This document shows, piece by piece, positions 33,581 through 43,260 of a DNA stretch of 64,000 nt. The position numbers and the translations under genes were made by a program. Position 1 is the first letter of the stretch. Every line of letters begins with the position of its first letter. The notes under the pieces were generated by a model. That model was not told the DNA's origin. It did no database searches and was given only the letters and a program-made list of their open reading frames with translations. Source of the DNA: Tyto alba (taxonomy: Eukaryota; Chordata; Aves; Strigiformes; Tytonidae); NCBI RefSeq assembly GCF_018691265.1, contig NW_024881329.1:1054001-1118000 (forward strand). The letters are read 5' to 3'.

Positions 33581-35246
33581 AGCAAAGCGAGCGTGAGCGT
33601 GCTGTTGTGGCCCAGGGCGAGCCGTGCCGGCCGGCTTCTGGGCCGGTGCCCGATGGGCACGTCCCAGCCCTTTGCGCACCCCACGGCCGCCTCTTTCATT
33701 TCCAAACCATCTCTTTTCACTTGCCAAATTAAAGCTCAAAGTATTTCTTGACTGAATGCATCTTACGCACACGCTGTTCTCTCTTTTTTTTTTTTTAATT
33801 TTTTTTTTTTTTTAAATCGCAAAGTGCTTTACAACCAGCCGATGAAGCTTGTCTCTGGTGAGAGGGTGGCTGTCTCTGGGATGAAACGTGGCAGCATTGT
33901 AATAATACACAGCAGCAGCTCAGAGCATTTTAGGAGAGAAGGGGATGGTGCTCAGCTGCAGATGGGAAGGAGCAGGTAAGGGGGAAACCTTCCATTTGCT
34001 TTCAAGCCCTTCCATCTGCACACGGAGAACCAGGAGCGAGAGGGCTGGCTTCTTGCTCTCCATCAGCATCTCCCCCCCCCCGAGACTTGGCTGTGCTCTG
34101 CTCCCCAGGGACGTGCCCCTCTCGGAGCCGATTCTCAAGGTGCCACCGCAGCTCAGCAGGTTGCTCAAGTGGGGCTGAAGGATTCAAATTTGCTTCGGTG
34201 GGAGAGTGCTGATGGAGCCGCCGCGCCAGTTACGACTGGAGAGTTGCCACAGTGGGGAGATGCAATTTCGGAGGGGTCTTTTTTTTGAATCAGGGTGGGC
34301 ATTTTGGGGGCTTTGTTTGGTTGGTTCCCCCCCCCCCCGCCCCCTTAGATCGCATACCTTGGGGAAACTGAGTGAAAAATACATTTGCTCCACGCAGCTG
34401 CATGAAGGAGTTTCTCCCATGCTTGCTTTTTGCGCTTCTTGCACTCATGCTTTGGACACTCTTGCTTTTAAAATGAGACTCCACCTTGCTAAGAAGAGAA
34501 GCAGAGGGTGATGCAGGCTGTAAGGAGCATTTCACTGGTTCCTGGGAGGAAAAACAGTCAAAAAGCAGGCTCAGAAAACATGCTTGCCTTGGACACCGCC
34601 AGATTTTGGGATGTTACGTGAAGTCCCCCACGTGCCCTGAAAAACTGACCTCTGCAGGTTAAAAACTGGATCTTTCAGAAAACTGGATCTTTCAGTTTTG
34701 CGGCTGCATTTGTAGCTTTGCCTTCTGCGAAATAAATGGGAATAAAGAGAAGAGAGTCATCGCTTACGGCACCTCCGTCAGGAAAAAAAGGGGCAGAAAA
34801 TTAATTCGAATCTCCGATTTTGTATGGGATTTTTGCCCTGTGCTTCTGCCTATATGTTATTTATTATTTTTGCAGGTTATTTCTGTTCAGCCGTGATCTG
34901 ACAGGCCAAACCAGCACCAATCTTTCTGTGGGGTGGGGCAAGGGGGAAAATAAGGGTTTCAAAAACATCCGTCTGGGCAGATTTTGGCCCCGCAGCTGAT
35001 GCGCCTCGGCTGGGAGGCAGGATTTGGAACCGCTGCGTAGGCTGGGGACAGTGTCCCCGGCGGGGGTCAGGCAATCGGGTGTGGGGCTGGGGAGAGCACC
35101 GTGGCCGGGGGCTAACGCTGCTGCTTCAGCTCAGGGCTGTGGCATTTTGCAGAATTTTTTTTTCTTTTTTTTTTTTTTTTTGGCGTTTTGTGTCCTATAA
35201 GCCATTAGCCATCACCCAGCTGCTGCCAAGGCAGCGGTGTTTTGTA
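33581..35246. other. Intergenic stretch
   Basis: Nothing coding was recognised. It contains T tracts at 33786-33813, a short SINE-core-like piece near 33820 (too weak to call) and a T tract near 35156-35181. Confidence 0.5.
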
Positions 35247-35337
35247 AGGTAATAAATGACTTTGATTAACACCTCTCCCCCTGCCACGAGGCACACTGCA
35301 GCGGGGGAGAAGTGTTAATCAAACTCATTAATTACCT
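35247..35337. repeat. Near-perfect 91-bp inverted repeat (hairpin)
   Basis: The left arm 35247-35284 and the right arm 35298-35337 are reverse complements with three mismatches and a two-base bulge over 38 positions, around a 13-base loop. The longest uninterrupted stem is TTTGATTAACAC (12 bp). Each arm contains GTTAATCA or its complement. There is no coding context. The size resembles a pre-miRNA, but such a perfect stem may also be a MITE remnant or an endo-siRNA source. Confidence 0.85.
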
Positions 35338-35977
35338 GAGGAAACTCCCCACCCGTGGGTGACCTATATTCCCCCTGGCACGAGGGGCGTGCAATGGCCC
35401 CGCAAGCAGGCAGGTCCCCACGCTTTATTTAACCGAGCGAGGCCCGAGACCCGCTCTGGCTCCCCCCCCCGCCTTCCCGCTTTTATCTGCTCTAAAGGCT
35501 GTGTCAATAATACATTTCTGCCATTGAATATTTTATTGATGGTTTGACTTTTTTTTGCTGCTCACAATTCCCATTTCAAGGCTGCGTGATTGTTCCTAAT
35601 TAAAATTTTATGCCCTGGGAGAAGCCTTCTTGCTACAGTGGAGACGACGCTGTCCTTTTCTAGGCCACTACAGAGCAGTAGGAAGGAATTACTCATTGTT
35701 ATGAGATTAAATCAAAGCAAATAAATTACTGTTTTTCCCTTAAAAAGCAAACCAAACGCCCAGCGTACGGCACCTACTGGAGAGGGCACAACTGCCCGGC
35801 GGGCACGGCAGGGATCCGAGCGTGCCGGGCAGCTCGAGGCCGCTGCGCCTGGGCGAGCGGGAGTGGGCTGGGGGGGCTTCTCCCTCCTCCGACGCTCCTC
35901 ACCATCGGCCCCAGCGCCACCCAAAAACCACGAAGCAGAGGATACCTGTTTTGCACTGGCAAACAGTCCCAGCTTCC

Positions 35978-36008
<31 letters not shown>

Positions 36009-39000
36009 TCTGCAAGCTACCTGCGGGCTCTGTCAGCACAAGGCACCATTCAGGAGAGTAATTCAGCCACCTCCAGCCTCCCTGGGGCTTTTCTCCTCGC
36101 TGCACTACCTGATTATTTATTTATTTTTTAAATATTGCATAAGAAAAATGGCTCCCAGCTCCTCACCCATCCACCCGGGCCCGCGCTGGCTCGCCAGGCC
36201 AGGCATCCTCCGCAGATGGTGGTCAGGGTGCCGGCGCTGCCCCGAGGGCAGTGCAGCCACAGACACCTGGAACAGCCTCGATTCGCAGCTGTGGATTTGT
36301 ACGGGTCGCTCAGTGTTTGGGTTTGGTTTCTTCCGCCCTCCCCTCCACCTTCCCCGAATTTCATCTAGAGTGCTAGAAGCAGTCGTGCCGCCTCCCAGCC
36401 CCTGGATTTGGCAAGCAGCTTTCAAAGCACACGCTTCGGCACCAGTTACATAAGGAAAGGTGTGAATGACTGGAGGAGAAAATGCCTGTTGGTTTTGCTC
36501 CCCGAGTGGTGTACAGATGCTCTGCTGCTTTGCTCCTGGGTGCCCAGCTCCTACGAGGGTAGTTCACTGCAGAGGGAGAAGAGAAACTATTTGAACTGGC
36601 ACGCGCATCCGTGCAGGGAGCATTGTCTGTTCTCCCTCTGATGATTTTCCTTTCTCTGTCTCAGGGTGAAGACTGAGTGAGTGCATCTACCTTGCCCTGG
36701 AAAAAAAAAAAAAAAAAAAAAAGAAGAAATCATAAAGCACTAGAGGAGGCCGGGAAATTTTCTTGTTTATGGATGAGCAAGTTTCTCTCCCAACGGAACC
36801 TCCTGCCAGCAGAAATCTCTCCCATTTTTTTCCATTTTTTTTTTTTTTTTTTTTAGGATGCATTATGTAAGTCCCTACTCGCATTGGACTAACTGACTTC
36901 CTCTTAAACAATTTATGTACTCCTCCTATTCCTCACAGGCCGGCTCGCTCCTCCAGCGAGGCTCACCACGCAGGACCTGCCACTGGCACACAGTACAGAC
37001 TGAACACGAGCACGGCGCTTGAAGCGTTAGGCCTGCTCGCTTCCCTCTGTGAAGCGCAGAAGCAAGAGAACAAAATCCTTGAGGAGCAGAGAGTCCCTTC
37101 AGCTCAACGGGCCTGACATTCAGCATCTTCCCCTCCTGCAAGGCACACTCCTGCCTCTCCCCAAAAACCTTACCACATCAGTCCTGAGTGAGAGCTTTTA
37201 GCATCCGACTACTCTTGTTACCAACCTAAGTATCTCCTTACAAATCTGTTTATTAGCTGGTGAAAAACATGAAATTAAGGGGCACCTTAGTCCTGGTTTG
37301 TTTTCTCATCGCTCGGGAGCACAGTGAGGCTCTTGGGCTAGGGCAGGGGTGAAGGCACCGATGCTGGGGTTTCTGCTTGAGGGACAACCAGGTAGCACCC
37401 TTCCACTCTCCTTTTCAAGCCACCTTCACCGGCTACAGAGGCAAACTAAGAGCTGGGAGGCAAGGGGCATGCAAGGCACACCACACATATCACTGAGAAG
37501 GCACAGCCACCTTCTTCAGCTGGTCTGGTGCCCTGGATCACAGCAATAAACACCCAAACACTGGTTTTGAGCTATTTATTGAAGACTTCAGGTGACAGCA
37601 CAGCAGGTTAGTTTTTTGAATCATGCCACAAGAATGTTAAAAACAGGAATTGAGCTGTATGTTTCCCCCCCTGCCGCTTACTGGAGAGGGACACCAAAAA
37701 AAAAGGCAAAACCAAACAAACTTCACTTCAAGCCCTTGCCTTTGCTTACTGGAGCTGAACAGGATGGTGCCGTAGGTAACGGGAACTCAGAAGCGTTCGT
37801 ACCGTGGTGCTGCTCAAGGCACAAATCTTGCCAGGCAAACCACGGAGCTGATTCTGCCAGTGGCATCTCCGGGGCTTAGTCCCAAACACAGGGCTAGTTC
37901 TTCAAAGAGAAACAGAGCACCTTCATTTTCAGCCACGGGTCTGTTAGATGCCCGGTCACCTCTGATATGGGGTGTAGGGAACTGCAGGGCTTCAGTTTCA
38001 ACTCGCAGAGTCAGTCACACGCCGGTGTATTTTGCACCAGGTTTCCCTCTCCCTGCTCCCCACACGGCTACACCACGCTCCCGCCCGGCAGAGGAAGATG
38101 CAGTAGGGAGCAGTTAGGGAGGAGGAAAACATTCTGGGGCTGAGAAAGCTGCGAACTTGTCCGTGTGTGTCATCCCCCCCTCCCCAGCCATCAAATAAAA
38201 AAAGACCCATTTGGCTTCCGAACAAGCGTGAAAGCAGCTCTGGTAAATTCGGGCATTCTTCCTTTCTTTCCAGCGTGTCTGGGCACCCTGGACTCACCCA
38301 GTCTGTGCGGGGCACAGAGGGGGCTGGTTCTTCTCACGGAAGAGCAGATGCTCCTCCAGGACCCAGAGGGAGAAGTGACAAACGAGCACAGGCAGGAGAG
38401 ACAGGGACAGGTAAAATTTCTCCGTGAGAGACTTTATCTGTTGCTCTGCCTTCCGTGCAATTAAACTACTTACTGGCCAGAGTGCTGCTGAGTCTTTCCG
38501 ATCGAGCCTTTACAACGGTCCAGGGCCACGCAGGAGCAGCCCAAGCAGGAGGGAGAACACCTGAGCCCTTTCAGGGGACCTCGACAGGCTGCAGTGAATC
38601 CTAGATGGTTATTATGAGCTTAAGCTGCTGATAAAGCTGCGCTTCAAAAAAGACCCTTTCCAACTACCCAGCTTCTTCACCGGCCCCCAAAAAAATCGCA
38701 AGAAAGAAGTTTATAGAAGCAATCTGCTTCGTCACTTCCTCCATTTCTAGTGAGGGCCACCCTGGGTGGCCTTCCTGCTCCCTGGGACCACGAAGTCAGA
38801 GTCCCCCCGCGTGGCATCACAGCCCGGTCGTGCAAAGCGGCTCTGCCAGCGCCCAGCCGGGGCCAGGGCTCCGACAGAGCCCCGGCACGAGGAGTGGAAA
38901 GAGGCGAGCAAAGGTGAGGGGCAGGATGGGAAGCAAAACGACGACGAAGAAGGCAAACGGGGCTCGTTTCTGCTTTTTGTTTAACAGGCTGGAGTCTCTC

Positions 39001-39450
39001 TTTAAAGGTGACTCATGCAGGGCAATACGAGGCAGAGTTTCTTCTGTTAACACACCCTTGGCAATAGCAGTTCAGTTAGTCACTGACTGGGTATCAAGAC
39101 GTCACCGGCTGGGATGAAGCGTCTCCTTAACTTGGTACGGAGTCCACCAGCACTTATTTACTTTGGAGAAGAGCGGGAGGAGGAGAGAGGGGGCCCCGCC
39201 ATCCCCCCGCTGCAACTTCAGCGCCGGCTCTCCGCAGCCCGCTCCCCTCATCTCTGCTCCCGAGGGGCCGGCCGAGGAGCCTTAAATCCCGTGGGGCGCG
39301 GGCAATGGCAGGGTGCTCCCGGCTGCCGGGCCGGGGAGCCGTTGTGGGGGGGGTGGGGGGTGACTCCTTCGCGGGCCGGGGCCCCTCACCCGGGTGGCGA
39401 GGAGGGGCCGCAGGCGTCGTGGCGTCGAGGCGGCGGCACAGCGATGTCCG
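35338..39450. other. Intergenic stretch between RASSF7 and MIR210
   Basis: No protein-coding exon was recognised. An AT-rich island at about 35500-35735 with GATTAAATCAAAGCAAATAA may be a regulatory element. A and T tracts lie at 35980-36007, 36701-36722 and 36834-36854. If the MIR210 host transcript is spliced and runs leftward, its later exons should be here; candidate poly(A) signals on the minus strand include the TTTATT near 37573. I could not resolve exons. Confidence 0.45.
36834..36854. repeat. T21 tract
   Basis: A poly(T) run about 115 bp from an A21 run at 36701-36722; together they could pair as inverted homopolymers. Confidence 0.85.
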
Positions 39451-39531
39451 AGGAGCAGGTTAGCCGCTGTCACACGCACAGTGGAGTCGCCGAGAGCACA
39501 ATGTGCGTTAGTCAGTGGCTCACCTGCTCCT
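39451..39531 (-). ncRNA. MIR210: miR-210 precursor hairpin
   Basis: On the minus strand the arms fold with a perfect 10-bp basal stem (AGGAGCAGGT with ACCTGCTCCT), then AGCC with GGCT and a paired ACGCACA/TGTGCGT upper stem. The 3p mature sequence is at 39460-39481 (seed TGTGCGT, core GTGTGACAGCGGC) and matches vertebrate miR-210-3p, ending CTAA as in fish rather than the mammalian CTGA. The 5p arm (39499-39520, AGCCACTGAC...) matches the non-mammalian miR-210-5p form I know. Position and orientation between RASSF7 and PHRF1, antisense to both, repeat the human order. In mammals HIF-1 induces it under hypoxia and it represses ISCU and other mitochondrial or cell-cycle targets. Confidence 0.97.
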
Positions 39532-39589
39532 GGAGGGTGAGGGGGGGGTACGTGTGTGTGTGGGGGGGGGGGGGGGGGGGGGTTGAGGG

Positions 39590-40400
39590 GGCGGCGGGGC
39601 CCCACCTGCAGCACAAGGAGACACCGGCCAGCGCGGGGAAGGGGTCGCGGCGCTCCCGGGCTCCGCGGCGCCCGGCGGGGGGGGGGGGGGGGGGACGACG
39701 GACATCCCGGCGCACCCACCCACCCGTGAGAAAGGCTCCCCCCAGGGCGCTCCGGTCCCGGCCCGGCCCGGCCGCCGCTCACCTGCGCTCCCGCTGCCGC
39801 CGCCGCCGCCAACTTCTGCCTCTGCCGCGGACCCGGCCCACGCCGCGCGCCGCGGCCCCCCGCCCCGCCCACCCCCGCCTCGCCCGCCAATAGCGGCGCG
39901 GCCCGGCCGCCCGCCGGCCCCGCCCCCGCGCGGAAGCGCCCAATGGCTGGCGGCCCTGGGCGGGGCGGGGCGGGCCGGGGCGCGGGGGGCGGCCCCCCCC
40001 GCCGGCCGTGACAGCGGCGGGCGCGGCGCGTTCGCTTCTGCACGTCGCTGCTGCGGGGAGGAACCATTTGTACCTGTTGAACCGCCGCCCGCCTCCCGCT
40101 CTGCCCGCCCCGCCGGCCCCGCGCTCCCTTCCCCGCCCTCGCCGCCTCGCCTCACGCCGGCGCCCGCTGCCGGCGCACCCCCTCGCCCTGCCGCCGCCCG
40201 CGGGGACCCCCGTCCCGCCGGCAGCCCCGCCGCACACCCCCCCACACTTCTCCCCTCTCCCCTACCCCTCCGCTCCCTGCCCTCCCCGCCGCAGCCCAGC
40301 CCGTGGTACGGTCCGCCGGGGCCGTGCCATCAGGGCAGTGTCGGGGCGCACGTAGGCGGGTGCGGCGGGGGGGGGGGGGGGGGGGGGGGCGGGATCCCGC
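39590..40400. promoter_or_regulatory. CpG island, probable MIR210 promoter
   Basis: Dense CpG and GC-box sequence with CCAAT at 39887-39891 and 39940-39944 (ATTGG on the minus strand) and hypoxia-response cores: ACGTG on the minus strand at 40041-40045 (within GACGTGCAG) and at 40349-40353 (within TACGTGCGC), plus one ACGTG on the plus strand at 39550-39554 next to the hairpin. There is no TATA box. HIF control is established for mammalian MIR210; its use of these sites is inference. G runs lie at 39566-39582, 39676-39693 and 40367-40389. Confidence 0.6.
39783..39860 (-). other. MIR210HG: Candidate MIR210 host transcript first exon
   Basis: On the minus strand GCGCAG|GTGAGC is a consensus donor at 39783/39782, leaving the hairpin some 250 bp into the following intron. 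The 5' edge (about 39860) is inferred from the two inverted CCAAT boxes further right. No conserved ORF is present. Human miR-210 also lies in a noncoding host gene. RNA data are needed to confirm this exon. Confidence 0.4.
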
Positions 40401-41814
40401 CATTCCCCCCCCCCAGTGTTCTGTGAAATTTCACGTTCTTATATCAGAGTGGGATTCTTTTATATTTGTTTTTTTTTTTGTTGTTGTTGTTTTTTTTGTG
40501 GGTTTTTTTTTTGGCTGTTGTGAGTATGGCAAACCCCTGTGGCCCTGTCAGCGCTGGGCGGGTGGGGACGGTCCCAGGGGTCCCTCAGCGTGGAGCACCC
40601 CACTGCCCTCTGCCTTCTAGCAGTTTCTTTCTGCCCCCCCCCCCCCCCAAAAAAAAAAAACGGGGGTAGCCTGGATGTTCTCCACAAAACCTTCTCAGCC
40701 GGAGAGCTTGCTCTCACCCATCCGCCAAGCCGGCAATTTTAGGGTGCTTCAAGGAGGATTTGGCTAAGCAGCAAAGAGAGCGTGTCCCGGCTGGGCACAG
40801 CACCGTGCTGGGGGGCGAGGGGCCGTGTCTGGGGACACGCAGCCCAGCATGGAGCCGGCACGCTGGCGGCCGCCCGCCGCCCTCACGCACAACCAGAGCG
40901 GGCCCAGGGGAGCGAGCGCATTCGGTGGGACCCCCGCCTCATCCACGCTGCCGACACTCGGGGGGGAAAAAGAAATGTTTTCAGCGCAAACGTGGCCGCT
41001 GACCCAAGAGCGGCCTGACGCCACGCTGAACTGAAAACGCGCGCACGCCTAGCCGGGGCCACCAGCTCCGCATCCCTCCGGAAAACCTCCTTGGCATCAG
41101 CTCCCACGGGCGTTTTGCGGCCCGCTGCAAGCTGTGGCGCGAGATGTGGAAGCGGCGCCCAGCACGGGGTCCCAGATAGCTGGTGGCGATTCCCCACCGA
41201 AAGGATTTCCCTACGTCTTTTGCCGGAGTGGGTCATCCACGGCTCTGTTCTTCCCTCGCCGGCGGGGAGGGTGGGTGGACAGCCCGCACAATGACCGCCT
41301 CTGTGGTCGGTTTGGCGTGCGTGCGTGCTGTGTGGGGTTTTTTTTTTGTTGTTGTTGTTTTCACCCAGCAGCCGTCGAGGAAAAAGTCACGTATTTTACT
41401 TCTTCCCCAGCCCAGGGCTCGCGCCGGGGTTGGAGAGCAATCAGCCGTAGCACAGCGCTAGCCCCCGCACCCACCAGGGTGAGCCAACACAGAAATTGAG
41501 GCCCAGCTGTGGAAAATAACTCACTTTGTTTAAAAACAGGTGCTTGGTGTGGAGGGATGTGGCTGGGTGCTGCCCCAAACACCTCGCGGGCAGCATGGCT
41601 CGCTCCTGCTGGGCAAGTGCCATCAGCAGCTGCCCCTCGTCTCTTCTTCCAGGCGGGGCCTTGAATGTCTGGGTTTATTTAAAATAAATTAAAAATAAAG
41701 GTTTCACCGGACAGTAAGCACGCTGGGCAGGAGCGTATTCCAGAGCTGGCCGCTGCAGCGGCTGTTGCGGAGTGGGGCTCCCAGGGTGGGCTGCCATCGC
41801 CCTGACAAGACCCT
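40401..41814. other. Intergenic stretch, GC-rich
   Basis: No exon was recognised. It has a C-run/A-run junction at 40636-40661 and poly(A)-like AATAAA motifs near 41680-41695 without a recognisable gene. It separates the MIR210 island from the minisatellite. Confidence 0.5.
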
Positions 41815-41990
41815 GGGGTTCACGCCCCACGGGTGGGTGCTAGTCGCCCTCAGCCCCCGGGGTTCGCACCCCACGGGTGGGTGCCGCTCGCCCTCAGCCC
41901 CCGGGGTTCGCGCCCCACGGGTGGGTGCCGCTCGCCCTCAGCCCCCGGGGTTCGCGCCCCACGGGTGGGTGCCGCTGGCCCTCAGCCCCC
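41815..41990. repeat. 44-bp minisatellite, four copies
   Basis: Units start at 41815, 41859, 41903 and 41947, each opening GGGGTTCGCGCCCCACGGGT (first two copies with a single change) and ending CCCTCAGCCCCC. A more diverged relic precedes them from about 41773. The unit is CpG-rich and not a multiple of three, so it is not coding. It lies about 650-830 bp upstream of the PHRF1 first exon. Confidence 0.95.
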
Positions 41991-42399
41991 TCTCCCGGCG
42001 AGCCCACGGCTCACCCCTTCATTTTCCAGCGTGAAATTTGCCGCGGCCCGCGCCGGCGCCGCTCCCCACGGCGTGCGTGGCGAGGGGGACCCGCGCCCCT
42101 GGGCGCTGCCAGGCACCCTAGCAATTAATACTCAATTAAAAACGGTGCCCTGAACAGGGCAGATCCTGCCTTTCCACACGCGAGGCGCCTTGTGTTCCCT
42201 GGCTTGGGGTTTCGCCCCCACTCTCCCCCTCTCTCCCAAGGTCTTGAGTGGGCAGGCAGCGGCGGGGCTGGTGCAGGTTTTGCTCCGCGTTTCCAGGAAA
42301 AAGACCTCGTTTTCTTCTCTCTCCCCCACCCCCCCCCCCCGCCCCTCCCCGATTCCTGACAATGACCCGAGTGTCTACGGGGACGCGCGCGTTAGCTGC

Positions 42400-43260
42400 G
42401 GGTGGCGAAGGGCGGGACACCCCCACCCCCCCCACGGAGGAACGGGCACATCTGGGTTGGGACCAGCCGCGCGTAGCCGCAAGGGTTAAAAAAGAAAAAT
42501 AAACAAATAGCCACGAACAAATACCCTCCCCCGCCGAAGGTTCAGCCCCGCGGCCGCTCTCCCCCTCCCCCGAATGGTTCGCTCCTTCCCCCCCCCTCCC
42601 CCCCCCGCCGCAGGCGCGCGTAGTGGTTCATTCCCGCGGCGGCTCCCGTTGGCGCCGTCGTGACCCGGAAAACGTTCCTGCACCGCTTCCGGGGTCAGGG
42701 GCTCCCCGGTGCGGCGGCGGGGCCCGGGGATGTGAGCGCCGGGGCCTGCTCCTCGCGTGAGTGCCGGGGGCGGAGGGGGGGGGGGGGAAAGCCCGTTATC
42801 CTCCGCGGGGGCAGCGGGAGATGCGGCGGGGGCGGCTTCCGCCCGTCCGGGGCCGGGTTTCTCGGGGGAGTTGGGGAGGGCCGGGCCCGCCGCCGCCGCC
42901 GCCGCACGGGCACCGAATAAACTAAAACACTTCATCGGGGCCCGCTCCCCGCTGTTGGCGGCGCCCGCCCGAGCGCCACCGAGGAAGTTGGGAGCTCGCA
43001 GCGCAGCCAGCGCACTTCCCGGCTGGCCGCCGGCGACGGGGCTTCCCGCCGAGCGCTTTGGGTTCGTCGGTAACGCGCTTCAGCTTCTTGCAAAAAAGCG
43101 TCTTCGGGCTTCAAAACCTCGGCTTGAGGGCCCCGTGCGCACTGGCCGACCTTTAAGCTGGGTGGCTGGCACCCAGTGTCCGGTAGCAGTGGGGCGGCGG
43201 GTGCTTTTTGTAGTTTCAGTGGCCGGTTTTCCAGCTGGCGGTTGTGCGGCTGCATCGCTG
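42400..43260 (+). promoter_or_regulatory. PHRF1: PHRF1 CpG-island promoter
   Basis: A CpG-rich island spans the first exon. Two ETS/GABP-type cores flank the likely start: CCCGGAAAA at about 42664 and CTTCCGG at about 42684. There is no TATA box. Both motifs are typical of broadly expressed genes. Confidence 0.7.
42640..42756 (+). other. PHRF1: PHRF1 noncoding exon 1
   Basis: The donor CCTCGC|GTGAGT follows 42756 in the CpG island. The 5' boundary is inferred from the ETS sites and island centre. No ATG opens the PHRF1 frame here, so the exon is 5' UTR, spliced over about 5.6 kb to exon 2. Confidence 0.6.

Noticed and set aside
33820..33925. SINE-like core AAAGTGCTTTACAA in the intergenic stretch
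   Set aside because: Only a short motif matches. There is not enough element sequence to call a MIR copy.
40007..40017. An 11-mer GTGACAGCGGC on the plus strand identical to the middle of mature miR-210
   Set aside because: A single short match in GC-rich promoter DNA, on the same sense as the mature miRNA so not a target site. Chance is the simplest reading.
39282..40067. Long minus- and plus-strand frames through the MIR210 CpG island
   Set aside because: Pro/Gly/Ala-rich composition shadows with no family similarity, overlapping G runs.
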